From Legionella rowbothamii (GTDB lineage Bacteria; Pseudomonadota; Gammaproteobacteria; Legionellales; Legionellaceae), in contig NZ_CAAAIM010000002.1 of assembly GCF_900639985.1 (NCBI RefSeq), positions 62,001 through 126,000 of the forward strand: a stretch of DNA of 64,000 nt, given 5' to 3'. The translations under genes and the position numbers were made by a program. Of the stretch, positions 16,092 through 25,543 are shown in pieces. The notes below the pieces were generated by a model. The model was not told where the DNA came from and did no database searches. It saw only the letters and a program-made list of their open reading frames with translations. Positions within the stretch are counted from its first letter, which is position 1, and the number at the start of each line of letters is the position of its first letter.

Positions 16092-17477
16092 ATGGACTTG
16101 TTTCGCAAAAAAGAGATTAGTAGCTCATTGGAGAGTGAATCGCATTTAAACAGGTGTTTGACGGCGTTTGATCTTATCTTTTTTGGGGTCGGGGCGATTA
16201 TTGGTGCCGGGATTTTTATTTTAACCGGGGTTGTTGCCGCAACCAAAGCAGGGCCGGCAATTGTTTTTTCCTACGTGCTTGCGGGCGGGGCCAGCATTTT
16301 TTCCGCCTTGTCTTATGCGGAGTTGGCTGCAATGATTGGTGGCTGTGGAAGTGCTTATGGTTATGCTTATGCTGGTTTTGGTGAGTTAATTGCTTGGATT
16401 GTGGGCTGGGATTTGCTGTTGGAATATGCCATTTCGGTATCCGCAGTTTCTGTAGGCTGGGGAAGTTATGCAAATGACTTTTTAATGGCCATTAAAATTC
16501 ATATTTCTCCTTTACTTTTGCAGGGACCTGTTTATGGGGGTATTTTAAATTTACCTCCCGTACTTATCATTGCCTGCTTAACTGCATTATTAATTGCAGG
16601 AGCAAAATCCAGTTCGCGAATGAACAATATTATTGTATCGGTTAAATTATTAGTAGTTCTTTTATTTATCATTATTGCGACAAGAGAGGTTCGTGTTGAA
16701 AATTGGTCACCTTTTCTGCCTTTTGGCTGGATTGGGGTAATTGACGGCGCGGCATTAATATTTTTTGCCTACATTGGCTTTGATGCAGTCTCTACTGCTG
16801 CGGAAGAGGCGATTAATCCACAACGCGACATGCCACGTGGCATCATTGGTTCTTTGGTGATTTGTACCGTTTTATACATTATTGTAGCAGGACTGCTTAC
16901 AGGGATCGCTCCATACTCCACATTAAATGTAGCCTCTCCCATTAGTCATGCATTATTACACCTCGGCTACAAAATTGCTGCAGGGCTTATTAGTGTGGGA
17001 GCGATTGCAGGTTTGACTACCGTAATGTTGGTGTTATTTTATGGCTTAACCCGAGTTATTTTAGCAATGTCGCGTGATGGTTTATTACCAAAAGCGATTG
17101 CCCACACTGTAGGATCTCATCATACACCGGCACGTATTATTTTACTGTGCGGCTGTATCATGGCCATCTTATCAGCCTTTGTCCCCATTGATGTTTTAGC
17201 TGAGTTAGTGAACATTGGTACCTTATTTGCATTTATTATCGTTTGTATTGGTGTGTTGTATTTACGCTATAAGCGACCAGAGTTAGAACGACCGTTTAAA
17301 ACCCCAGGTATGCCTTATGTGCCGATTTTAGGCGTATGTAGCTGCCTGTATTTAATAATCCATCTGCCTGGGGTGACCTTGATGCGGTTTATTATTTGGA
17401 TGGCTATTGGCTTGGTTATTTATTTTATTTATAGCCATAAGAATAGTGTCTTAGCAAAGAATAGCCGCTCATCCTGA
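16092..17477 (+). CDS. APC-superfamily amino acid permease
   Basis: A cation-coupled inner-membrane amino acid transporter of about 461 residues and 12 helices. The APC fingerprint is clear: FFGVGAIIGAGIFILTG in helix 1, FFAYIGFDAVSTAAEEA in helix 6 and a C-terminal RPFKTPGMPYVPILG segment, as in the YfnA/CAT-like cationic and general amino acid permeases. The frame opens at a GTG at 16080, but the ATG at 16092 (MDLFRKKE) fits the family start and has AGGG 11 bases upstream. It lies just before the ammonia-lyase gene on the same strand, so it could supply phenylalanine; that link is inference. Confidence 0.9.
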   Translation: MDLFRKKEISSSLESESHLNRCLTAFDLIFFGVGAIIGAGIFILTGVVAATKAGPAIVFSYVLAGGASIFSALSYAELAAMIGGCGSAYGYAYAGFGELIAWIVGWDLLLEYAISVSAVSVGWGSYANDFLMAIKIHISPLLLQGPVYGGILNLPPVLIIACLTALLIAGAKSSSRMNNIIVSVKLLVVLLFIIIATREVRVENWSPFLPFGWIGVIDGAALIFFAYIGFDAVSTAAEEAINPQRDMPRGIIGSLVICTVLYIIVAGLLTGIAPYSTLNVASPISHALLHLGYKIAAGLISVGAIAGLTTVMLVLFYGLTRVILAMSRDGLLPKAIAHTVGSHHTPARIILLCGCIMAILSAFVPIDVLAELVNIGTLFAFIIVCIGVLYLRYKRPELERPFKTPGMPYVPILGVCSCLYLIIHLPGVTLMRFIIWMAIGLVIYFIYSHKNSVLAKNSRSS

Positions 17478-17630
17478 GTTCATTGCCCTGAAAATGTCAA
17501 TACTTTTGGGGCAGACGCTATATTTTTTCATTTTTCGTTTATTTGACACCTAATCTTTCATTGAAAAAGCATCCAAAAGGGTACAAACTAGGGCCCTCTT
17601 TGGTTAAAGACGACAGGAGTTGGTAACGAA

Positions 17631-19250
17631 ATGGAACAGTTACAATCAGTGCATGTTCAAGATAAGCTTAAAGCTAATGGCCGAGGCAATACGGATAAGA
17701 CGTTGATTACCATTGGGAATGGGTGTCGATTGACGATAGCGTCGTCCCAGCTTTTGACGCAACAAACGACCTCAATCGCTTTATCATTACAGGCTGCTCA
17801 ATCTGTTGATGCCGCATATCAATTTTTAAAGGTTCATGTTGACTCTCGCATACCTATTTACGGGGTCAATACCAATTTTGGTGATCAAGTTCGTTATATT
17901 GACGCAGCAATTAAAGAAACCGAAGCTATGGATTACCATAGTGAGATTAATGAGCGTCAAGAAAACATTATACGCTCCTTATCTTGTGGTTTAGGAACCA
18001 TTGTGTCACCTCATATCGTGCGGGCAACCATGATGCTGCGTGCCCATTGTTTAGCTCAAGGTTATTCTGGGGTTCATCCTGAATTAATTAATACGCTTTT
18101 GGATTTTATTAATGCGGGAATTACACCCGTTGTACGTTGTTATGGTTCTATTGGTGCCAGCGGTGATCTCATTCCTTTGGCAATGATTGCTGCTGCATTA
18201 ATCGGAGAGGAGGTTGCGGTAAGTTATCAGGGCAAAGTAATGATGGCTCCGGAGGCAATTCAACTAGCAGGGCTTAAGGCGTATAAACCGGTAATGCGTG
18301 ATGGCTTAGCATTGATAAATGGCACCTCCTTTATGACGGCAATTGCCAGTTTAGCAATGTATGATTTACAACGTCTCTTCCCGCAAATGCTCGCAGCTAT
18401 AGCGATGACTTTAGAAGCCTTACTGGTGATCAATAGTGCTTATCATCCCATGGTGCATCAATTAAAGCAGCAAGTAGGTGAGTGCGATATCAATCAATTT
18501 TTTATTGATTTTTGGCAAGGCAGCCAATTATTAACCGATTTAGATGAGTTGCGGGCAACCGACTGCTCGCATAAGCCAGTACAAGATTATTATTCAATTC
18601 GCTCCGTCCCCCAGGGTTTTGGCCCATTCCAGGAAAATCTGCAACGCGCCATTGTCTGGATTGAAAATGAAATGAATTCGGTCAATGACAATCCGGTTAT
18701 TGATGTGACGGAACAAAATATCCACCATAGTGCCAATTTTATGGGGTTCTATGTGACCGATGCCTGTGATATTTTGAAAATGAATATGGCGCAAGCATCA
18801 ACATGGATCCATGCCTTACTGGCAAATTTAGTCCATCCCCGTAAAAATCATGACTTACCGGTGAATTTGGTTCCTAATCCCAGTAAGCATAATGGTTTTC
18901 GTTCTATGCAACTTTTATCCGCAGCCTTAGCGGTACAAAATCGTAAATTAGCACAATCGCATCAAGCGTATACCTTACCGACCGAGGGAGATAATCAAGA
19001 TGTGAATAGCTTGGGAACCCATGCGGCTTTGGATTTTCAGGAGTCAGTTGCTAACTTAGAGCGGCTTACAGCAATTTTATTCCTCGCTGCGAGCCAGGCG
19101 TTGGAGTTACGAGGCATTGAGAAAGCCAGCGAGAAAGCTCGATCTATTTATCAGGTAATTCGTCAATATTCGCCAACTATAGAACATTGTCGGCCTATGT
19201 CTGAGGAAATTGCAGTGATTATTAAGCTGTTAAAAGATGGAGTTATCTAA
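17631..19250 (+). CDS. MIO-type aromatic amino acid ammonia-lyase (probable phenylalanine ammonia-lyase)
   Basis: A lyase of the HAL/PAL/TAL family, 539 residues. The self-made MIO cofactor triad A176-S177-G178 lies in YGSIGASGDLIPLAM, and the YGVNTNFGD loop (about 88-96) supplies the catalytic Tyr. At the substrate-selecting pair HAL has Ser-His, but this protein has Ser116-Leu117 in IIRSLSCG. The missing histidine and the Leu as in PAL/TAL argue for phenylalanine (or tyrosine), giving cinnamate (or coumarate). No hut genes are nearby. Its stop overlaps the next start (TAATG), coupling it to an acyltransferase. I infer that it provides the cinnamoyl starter for the polyketide synthases at 27-45 kb. 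An aminomutase activity cannot be excluded. Confidence 0.88.
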   Translation: MEQLQSVHVQDKLKANGRGNTDKTLITIGNGCRLTIASSQLLTQQTTSIALSLQAAQSVDAAYQFLKVHVDSRIPIYGVNTNFGDQVRYIDAAIKETEAMDYHSEINERQENIIRSLSCGLGTIVSPHIVRATMMLRAHCLAQGYSGVHPELINTLLDFINAGITPVVRCYGSIGASGDLIPLAMIAAALIGEEVAVSYQGKVMMAPEAIQLAGLKAYKPVMRDGLALINGTSFMTAIASLAMYDLQRLFPQMLAAIAMTLEALLVINSAYHPMVHQLKQQVGECDINQFFIDFWQGSQLLTDLDELRATDCSHKPVQDYYSIRSVPQGFGPFQENLQRAIVWIENEMNSVNDNPVIDVTEQNIHHSANFMGFYVTDACDILKMNMAQASTWIHALLANLVHPRKNHDLPVNLVPNPSKHNGFRSMQLLSAALAVQNRKLAQSHQAYTLPTEGDNQDVNSLGTHAALDFQESVANLERLTAILFLAASQALELRGIEKASEKARSIYQVIRQYSPTIEHCRPMSEEIAVIIKLLKDGVI

Positions 19251-20098
19251 TGCTGGTTTATATGTTTCCTGGGCAAGGTTCACAAAAACGGGGAATGGGC
19301 CAGGATTTATTCGAGCAATTTCCTGAATATACGACTCAAGCCGATGCGTTGTTGGGCTATTCCATACGATCTTTATGTTTGGAAGATGTACAGCAGCAGC
19401 TCAATAATACCCAATATACGCAACCGGCGCTTTATGTCGTTAATGCCTTTTCTTATTTAAAGGCATTAACCGACGGTCAGCCCAAGCCTGATTATGTCAT
19501 CGGGCATAGTTTGGGTGAATATAATGCGTTATTTGCCGCTGGCGTTTTTGATTTTGTCACCGGTTTGGCTTTGGTTAAAAAGCGTGGAGAGTTAATGAGC
19601 CAAATGCAGGGCGGGGGGATGGCTGCTGTGGTTGGACTATCAAGCCAAGAATTGAGCGCCTTACTTGAAGAGCAAGGACTATCAGGGCTTAGGATCGCTA
19701 ATTATAACTCTTATCAGCAAATGGTTATTTCAGGCCCTCAGGCGGATATTCAGCGGGCGCAACCACTGTTTGCAGGTAGGGATAAGGTTTCCTTTATTCC
19801 TCTGTCGGTGAGCGGTGCCTTTCATTCGTTTCACATGTTGAGTGCTCAACAGGCTTTCGCTGAGTTTGTACATGGTATCGAGTTTGCTACACCATGTATT
19901 CCGGTAATCGCTAATGTTGATGCTGCACCCTATCACCCAGCAGTAATTAAAAGTAATTTAATTCAACAAATAGCCCAACCGGTACTATGGACTAAAACAA
20001 TTGAATATTTGCAGACTAAGCCTAATATTCACTTTCAGGAAATTGGCCCAGGAACAGTATTAAGTGGTTTGCTACGCCGTATTAACAATATGGCGTAG
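19250..20098 (+). CDS. Free-standing malonyl-CoA:ACP acyltransferase (trans-AT)
   Basis: A FabD-like acyltransferase of 282 residues. It has FPGQGSQKRGMG at the N-terminus, the catalytic serine in GHSLGEY (about residues 84-90) and the histidine in SGAFHSFHM (about 188-196). The AFH motif indicates malonyl specificity. It resembles the discrete ATs of trans-AT polyketide systems more than a housekeeping fabD, because no fabH, fabG or acpP lies beside it and it is translationally coupled to the ammonia-lyase. None of the five ketosynthase modules at 27-45 kb has its own AT, so this enzyme most likely loads malonate on their carrier domains. It is about 11 kb from the synthase operon and on the other strand. 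Confidence 0.92.
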   Translation: MLVYMFPGQGSQKRGMGQDLFEQFPEYTTQADALLGYSIRSLCLEDVQQQLNNTQYTQPALYVVNAFSYLKALTDGQPKPDYVIGHSLGEYNALFAAGVFDFVTGLALVKKRGELMSQMQGGGMAAVVGLSSQELSALLEEQGLSGLRIANYNSYQQMVISGPQADIQRAQPLFAGRDKVSFIPLSVSGAFHSFHMLSAQQAFAEFVHGIEFATPCIPVIANVDAAPYHPAVIKSNLIQQIAQPVLWTKTIEYLQTKPNIHFQEIGPGTVLSGLLRRINNMA

Positions 20099-20201
20099 GA
20101 CGTCATCCCAACGTGCAGCCTTTTTTCTATAAAATCGATCAATTGCCCATAACAATAACATTAGATACAATGACTTAGAACAATTTAATAAGGACGTTAA
20201 T

Positions 20202-21482
20202 GTGCGCCAATTATCTCATTTATCCCTAGCCATTGCTTCACTGTGCAGTGTCTCTCAGGCTATAGCGTCTGACTTTAGTTTACCTTTTGTTAACTCAGCA
20301 GGATTAGGTGTTGCCTATGCGGATTGGGCTACTGCTGCAGATGATGCCAGTACGGCATACACGAATCCGGCTGGGATGGTGAAATTGCCACATCAACAGG
20401 TCGTTGTTAATGCATTAGGAATTACCGGAACTGCTAATTTTACCGGTAGCGCACGTACTCCCTCCTATTCATTTCCTGAACCAATCGTGCAGTCTGGCGT
20501 TGCTCATAGTGGAATTAATGCCTTCATGCCCTCCTTTTATTACACCGCCCCACTAAGCAAGCGGGTGAGTGCGGGTGTACATTTTACAACTCCATTTGGA
20601 TTAGGCACGAATTATGGTTCCACTCCGGATGTCATCACGCGTTATGCCGCAACACGTTCACAGGTTGTTGGTATGGATATGGGGCCGAGCCTGGCAGTTA
20701 AGATTAACGAGCGTTTTGCGGTTGGTGCGGGTTTTGATGCGTTACGTTTGGCCTTTACTTTAAATAATAAATATGGCCCACCGCTGTCCTTTATGGGCGA
20801 CTCTACCTTAAAAAATCATTTAACCGGCTGGGGTTATGGTTGGAATGCTGGCGCTTTGTTTGATGTGACTAGGCAAACCCGTGTTGGTTTTAGTTATAAT
20901 TCGTTGATTTCTATTCACACTACCGGGCATAGTACGGTTTATGCACCTAATAATGGTCCTGCTCTATTTCGCACCTCGGCGCAAAAAACGGACGCAGCAC
21001 TTCCTGCCCGCGCTCAGCTAAGTCTGCAGCACGATTTCACCTCACGCTGGACGGGGATGTTTACCGCATTTTATACCAATTGGAAAACCTTCAATAAAAT
21101 CACCATGAAGCACACGCAGACTCCATTTGGGGTGCCCAGTTCTGTGACCATTCCTTTCAATTATCATAATTGTTTTGATTATTCCGTGGGGGCGACCTTT
21201 AAGGCAACAAATCAGTGGTTATTACGTGGTGGGCTGCAATTTATGAATACGCCGTCTAATAACCAAGACCGAGGGGTTGCTGATCCCATAGGCAGTGCTA
21301 CTGTGGCTGCAGTTGGTGCACATTTCCAAGCTACGGAAATGCTAGGCTTTGACTTTGGTGTGGGGCATTCCTTCTTTAAGCAAATGCCGATTAATTTTGC
21401 TTCTCAATTGACGGCACTTAAAGGACATACAAACACCCAGACAACAGTAATCGGTGGTCAGATTAATTGGAGCATTGCTTAA
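20202..21482 (+). CDS. FadL/TodX-family outer membrane transporter
   Basis: An outer-membrane beta-barrel of 426 residues for hydrophobic compounds such as long-chain fatty acids. A signal peptide (cut near QAIAS, residue 22) is followed by the FadL N-terminal hatch signature (NSAGLGVAYADWATAADDAS and TAYTNPAGM). Alternating strands run to the C-terminus, with repeated GxxF and YN motifs. The start is a GTG with AAGGA 8 bases upstream. An overlapping ATG two bases earlier is out of frame. It follows the lyase-AT pair by about 100 bases. Whether it moves fatty acids or an aromatic product is unknown. Confidence 0.9.
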   Translation: MRQLSHLSLAIASLCSVSQAIASDFSLPFVNSAGLGVAYADWATAADDASTAYTNPAGMVKLPHQQVVVNALGITGTANFTGSARTPSYSFPEPIVQSGVAHSGINAFMPSFYYTAPLSKRVSAGVHFTTPFGLGTNYGSTPDVITRYAATRSQVVGMDMGPSLAVKINERFAVGAGFDALRLAFTLNNKYGPPLSFMGDSTLKNHLTGWGYGWNAGALFDVTRQTRVGFSYNSLISIHTTGHSTVYAPNNGPALFRTSAQKTDAALPARAQLSLQHDFTSRWTGMFTAFYTNWKTFNKITMKHTQTPFGVPSSVTIPFNYHNCFDYSVGATFKATNQWLLRGGLQFMNTPSNNQDRGVADPIGSATVAAVGAHFQATEMLGFDFGVGHSFFKQMPINFASQLTALKGHTNTQTTVIGGQINWSIA

Positions 21483-21569
21483 AGGTTTAACTAAGAAAGG
21501 CAGGTTATTTTTTGAACTATAATTAAGTGTGGTCTTTATAGGATTCTAAAGAACTCAGGAGTAATTATC

Positions 21570-21813
21570 ATGGATCTAAACAGTTTAATGAGTCAAAGTC
21601 CTAAGGTCATGAGGGTACTTGAAGCCATAAAAAATGATCCTGCCTTTATTAGATGATTTAAAAGCCAGTCCTCAAGAGGCATTGAGTAAGATAGGTGTTG
21701 AGCTCAATGAAGAAGAATTAACTATGGTACAACAACTAGAAGGTTTTGAAGAAGAAGCCGAAGGGATCTTCAATAAAATAAAAGGTTTATTTGGCTTTAA
21801 AGAGGCTAACTAA
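21570..21813 (+). pseudogene. Frameshifted gene for a small acidic protein (about 80 residues)
   Basis: An ATG at 21570 with AGGAG 9 bases upstream reads 28 codons (ending IKNDPAFIR) to TGA at 21654. Removing one T from the TTT at 21645-21647 joins it to a frame reading LLDDLKASPQEALSKIG, ending in FGFKEAN and TAA at 21811-21813. The restored protein would be 80 residues, acidic and helical. The DPALLDDLKASPQEALSKIGVELNEEEL-type layout faintly recalls Nif11-like peptides, but I would not assign it. A TATAAT lies at 21518-21523. This is either a recent mutation or a base error. Confidence 0.75.
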
Positions 21814-21971
21814 AATTATTCTAAGGCGACTGGTAATGATTTTTATTTAAGTTTTTCTTAGCCAAATAGGTACTATGAGGCGAATAGACGACCTATTACC
21901 GCGGTTTTAGCCCCTGTAATGCGTCAAGATTATTTGCCAAGAAAAATTTAAGTCAGTGCTATTAATTGGAA

Positions 21972-24122
21972 TTAAATGTTCTTTTCTTCCCTCTCGCCTG
22001 AAAATGCAACCACGGCATTACGGCCTTTATTCTTGGCTGCATATAAGGCTTTATCTGCTAATTCGATAAGTCTTTCTGTATCCTCACTGTCGGTTGGGTA
22101 CATGGCAATACCTATGGAAATACTTAGGGGGCCGATGGGTTGTGCGCCATATTTGAGGCGTATTTTCGTTACTGCAAGTCTTATTTGTTCAGCTCTTACT
22201 TTGGCGTCTTCTATATTTATGTTATGAAAGATGAGAACAAACTCTTCGCCACCATATCGGGAAGCCAAATCTCCAGTTTTCGTAGCATGCTCTAATAGGG
22301 AGCCAACTTCTTTTAATGCCATGTCTCCAGCATCATGGCCAAAGGTATCATTAATTTTTTTAAAGTGATCTAAATCAAGCATTAAGATGGCAAAAGAGCT
22401 CTTTTCACTTTTTGCTCGGAGTTTTTGTTTGAAAAGTCCATCTTCTAGAAAACGTCGGTTAAATAAGCCGGTTAATGGGTCACGTATGGATTGATGGCGT
22501 AGGTTATCCCGTAAGCGCACATTAGCCAATGCTAATGCAGTCAACTCAGCAAAGGCGGTGATAAGAAGCTGTTGATCTTGATTTAAGGTAAACGACTCTT
22601 TCGCGATTTCCATATACAGTAGGCCATAAATATCATTTTGTGCCATCAATGGTACGCACATGATGGTATGCATTCTCTCGTCTTCAGCATGGAAATGCTC
22701 ACAAACTAATTCATGATGTGATTTAACAATTTTATGGGGGCGCCCAAGCCTGATTGCCCAGCATTGTTCTGGGTTAAAAATAGATTCCTGAGCGGTCGGA
22801 GTTCCCCAGCGGCCTGCCATTTCTAAGTAGTTTTTTGACGGATGCATCACATAGAGATAGCCGCTGCAAAAAGTGAGCAATTGTTGGGCATATTTGCCCA
22901 TGATACTGCTTAATTCTTTCAATGAGTTGGTGGCAAGCATAATGTCGCTCATATCAATCATTAGGGTTATTTGTTCATTTTTTATTTCTAATTCTTTGAT
23001 GCTGGCGGTTAGTTTTTTATAGGATTCTTCAAGCTCAGTATGTTCGCGTACGCGATTAGTAATGTCGCTCACATTATGGACTAAGCCATTGATTTCATTG
23101 CGTTCATTAATAATGGGACTAGAACTTAACTCAAAAATATTTTTTTTTCCCTCATGTTCAAACTCAAGAACCGTAATTTGTTTATCGTAACGTAGAGAGT
23201 TAAGCCAGGATTGAGTCAGGTTACGTTTGTTTTCCGGCACATTGACAAAAGCTTTTTCGAACGTCATTCCTTGGGTTAAAGAGCAATCAAATATTTTTTT
23301 GAATTGAGTTTGATACAGTTCATTAAAAATTTGCACTTGAGATCCTTTATCTAAAGCGGCAATACCATCACTAGTGCTTTCAAGAATTTGTTTTAAATAA
23401 TTGCGTACATCACGGTTTTTGTACTCGATAATTTTGCGGTTAATTAACTCAAAGTTAGCCAGTATGAAGGGTATGATTAACAGCACCATGCTGAAAAGAC
23501 TGCCATAAATGATGAAGAGTTCATTGGCATACACACCGTGCATTAAGGCTTCATTTCTAGTTTTCAACAAGACTTCTTCTATCGCTTTGATTTCTTCCCC
23601 TAAGCTTTTGATTTGCTCAGAAACTTCATTATTTTCATAAAAATTGGCTAAGCCTTGTGGGGTATTAAATTGAGCTTTGCTTTTCAGTTCAGCTAATTGC
23701 ATGAGCACGGTTACGCGCTCTTCAGCTAATTTGGTAAATTGAAGTATGCGTTCATTTTGCTCTGAATTATCTCGGGTGAGGGTGTTGAGGTTGTTTAAAT
23801 GATTATTCAAGGTGGGTTTGAATGTTTTTAAATCCTTTAAAAAATTGATGTTTTCGGTAATAAGGTAAGCTCGTTGAGCTGATTCCATTGCGGTTAAGGT
23901 ATATAAGGCACTATCTACCTGTCCTATTACTTTATAAGTGTGAATAACCCAGCGATTGGTTTCGGTTAATGATCTGAGTTGCCAATAGGATTTACCGCCA
24001 ATCATCACTAGAATTAATAAGGCGATAATAAATAAACTGTTTAATATGAATTTGTTTAACTTAATTGGCCTTATTTTCCAAAGAAAACTTTGGTTTCTTT
24101 GTTTGTTATCATGCCTATCCAT
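21972..24122 (-). CDS. Membrane diguanylate cyclase (CHASE3-PAS-GAF-GGDEF)
   Basis: A predicted c-di-GMP synthase of about 716 residues. Domain order: membrane helix (about 20-45), a periplasmic CHASE3 domain (SAQRAYLITENINFL), a second helix (about 200-225), a PAS domain (about 240-360), a coiled coil, a GAF domain (about 385-535), then GGDEF. The active-site motif is intact (RYGGEEF, about 623-629), with the upstream RDPLTGLFNRRF. No inhibitory RxxD is seen directly before GGEEF. The frame is open from a GTG at 24134; I use the ATG at 24122 (MDRHDNK), although neither has a good ribosome site. Confidence 0.92.
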   Translation of the reverse strand: MDRHDNKQRNQSFLWKIRPIKLNKFILNSLFIIALLILVMIGGKSYWQLRSLTETNRWVIHTYKVIGQVDSALYTLTAMESAQRAYLITENINFLKDLKTFKPTLNNHLNNLNTLTRDNSEQNERILQFTKLAEERVTVLMQLAELKSKAQFNTPQGLANFYENNEVSEQIKSLGEEIKAIEEVLLKTRNEALMHGVYANELFIIYGSLFSMVLLIIPFILANFELINRKIIEYKNRDVRNYLKQILESTSDGIAALDKGSQVQIFNELYQTQFKKIFDCSLTQGMTFEKAFVNVPENKRNLTQSWLNSLRYDKQITVLEFEHEGKKNIFELSSSPIINERNEINGLVHNVSDITNRVREHTELEESYKKLTASIKELEIKNEQITLMIDMSDIMLATNSLKELSSIMGKYAQQLLTFCSGYLYVMHPSKNYLEMAGRWGTPTAQESIFNPEQCWAIRLGRPHKIVKSHHELVCEHFHAEDERMHTIMCVPLMAQNDIYGLLYMEIAKESFTLNQDQQLLITAFAELTALALANVRLRDNLRHQSIRDPLTGLFNRRFLEDGLFKQKLRAKSEKSSFAILMLDLDHFKKINDTFGHDAGDMALKEVGSLLEHATKTGDLASRYGGEEFVLIFHNINIEDAKVRAEQIRLAVTKIRLKYGAQPIGPLSISIGIAMYPTDSEDTERLIELADKALYAAKNKGRNAVVAFSGEREEKNI

Positions 24123-24319
24123 TGCTGAGCCCACAAATTATGCGTCAAATTAAATTATAGCCGGATTTAATAAGTTTCTCGAGTATTATTAGGGAGTTGG
24201 TTTAGGGTGAGCCTGATTACATAGGGTCGGCTTTCCTAAAATCGGTAATATTGTGCAAAGTTATCGACAAGAAACGCTATTTCCTCTAAATTCCGTCTTT
24301 TGTTGATTAGTAGGTTCTA

Positions 24320-25417
24320 ATGCCCGCATATCTGAATCATTTGAAAATTTGGTTTCCTAAAAAAGGAACCCATCCGCTTGGTGGCATCGTCAATGAACTC
24401 AGGCTAATTGAACAAAGCATGTCTTACCGAGAGCGTGGTGAGAAGCTCATTTTATTAACAGATTTTAGTAGTAATGCGGATAGGGATGTTCACTATGTGA
24501 CTTCTTTTTGCAATAAATACGATATTGCCTTAATGACCACAGACTTTATCAAAGGGGAATTAGTCAATGGGAGTTGGAAGGATAAGAAAATACAACTGAA
24601 ATTATTTGAGATGGCAATGTTAGAACTAACTCATCCTGCAGGTCATCCAGTGATTGCTTCAGATATTTTCAGACTATTATCACCCGTATTAACGTTGGGG
24701 GCCTATTCAGATCTTGATAAAAAGATTAACTATGGACCAGAACCAGCATCGATGAGTTCTCTCCCTGCTTTAGTTTTAAATCTAACCTTGGATACGACAG
24801 TGGCTCCTATGGAAATAGAGTACCTGAATACAGATTTTATCTATGCAAAGAATACGGAGCATGGTTTTCTGCTAAGTCATCGTAAAACGATTTATACCAA
24901 CTACTTAAACATTGATTATATTGCTAATATTCCTTTGGATTATATTGTCTGCATTTTTGGAAAAACGGTCACTTTAGATGAAGCTGCCATCAATGATTAT
25001 CGGCAATTTACGCAAAACTATTTTATCGCGAAGCCAGAAAGAACCGCGAATAACGTTTTAGATTTTAGACAGGCATTGAAAGCAGCCTTTCCTCAGCATT
25101 GTGAACAGTATTTTTATTTTTATGTTGTGGCTATTTCCGGCCCTGGTGCTCTTCTTGACACATTGAATAGTCAGGTTCTGAGGATGGTTAAAGAGATTGC
25201 TGGTTTTAGTGTTTCTAAAACGCCTATTCGTTTAATTAATGAAGCGTCCCAAGGGGCTAGTGACCTTTCATGGATGGAGGTAGGATGTGGGGTGCTTAGA
25301 GAGCAAGGAGATAAAGTAACTCAAGCGACGCAAACCCTACAACGGTTTTGGCGCAGTCATAAAAAAGAGCCTGCAGCAGAGGCGACAAGCTCTTATGCGC
25401 CATGTGGAATGCCTTAG
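24320..25417 (+). CDS. Putative DXD glycosyltransferase, effector-like
   Basis: A soluble protein of 365 residues without signal peptide or membrane helix. Residues 113-133 read ASDIFRLL, then LGAYSDLD. This is the signature of the sugar-binding-region (TcdA/TcdB, OCH1-like) glycosyltransferases, in which the ASD aspartate (D115) and the DXD pair (D131, D133) bind the nucleotide sugar and metal. Legionella injects several such enzymes into host cells (SetA and others), so a Dot/Icm effector is plausible. The C-terminal 25 residues contain KKEPAAEATSS, an acidic/small-residue patch suited to a translocation signal. SetA is longer and has an extra lipid-binding domain that I do not see here. 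The ribosome site is weak. Confidence 0.72.
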   Translation: MPAYLNHLKIWFPKKGTHPLGGIVNELRLIEQSMSYRERGEKLILLTDFSSNADRDVHYVTSFCNKYDIALMTTDFIKGELVNGSWKDKKIQLKLFEMAMLELTHPAGHPVIASDIFRLLSPVLTLGAYSDLDKKINYGPEPASMSSLPALVLNLTLDTTVAPMEIEYLNTDFIYAKNTEHGFLLSHRKTIYTNYLNIDYIANIPLDYIVCIFGKTVTLDEAAINDYRQFTQNYFIAKPERTANNVLDFRQALKAAFPQHCEQYFYFYVVAISGPGALLDTLNSQVLRMVKEIAGFSVSKTPIRLINEASQGASDLSWMEVGCGVLREQGDKVTQATQTLQRFWRSHKKEPAAEATSSYAPCGMP

Positions 25418-25466
25418 GAAATGGCGGTTTGCTTTTATCCTAGTGATAGGTCCTCGTGAATGAGGC

Positions 25467-25525
25467 ATAGGTAGGAGTATGAGTGAGCATATGCTACTTA
25501 AGCTCATTCAGGATGACATACCTAT
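25467..25525. terminator. Imperfect hairpin between convergent genes
   Basis: ATAGGTA (25467-25473) pairs with TACCTAT (25519-25525), and an inner GAGTGAGC pairs with GCTCATTC using one G-T pair, around a loop of 13 bases. It lies between the ends of the glycosyltransferase and AhpD-like genes, so a shared terminator is likely, though there is no T run. Confidence 0.5.
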
Positions 25526-25543
25526 CCGTGACGCATATCAAAA

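Noticed and set aside
17631..19250. Histidine ammonia-lyase (hutH) of histidine catabolism
   Set aside because: No hutU, hutI or hutG is nearby, the HAL Ser-His selectivity pair is Ser-Leu, and the gene is coupled to a polyketide-type acyltransferase.
19250..20098. Housekeeping fabD
   Set aside because: The fold is the same, but there are no fatty acid synthesis neighbours, and five AT-less modules in the window need a discrete AT. Not fully excluded.
21640..21660. Programmed +1 frameshift in the 80-residue gene
   Set aside because: There is no prfB-like CTT-TGA-C site or upstream Shine-Dalgarno element, and a single-base indel explains it more simply.
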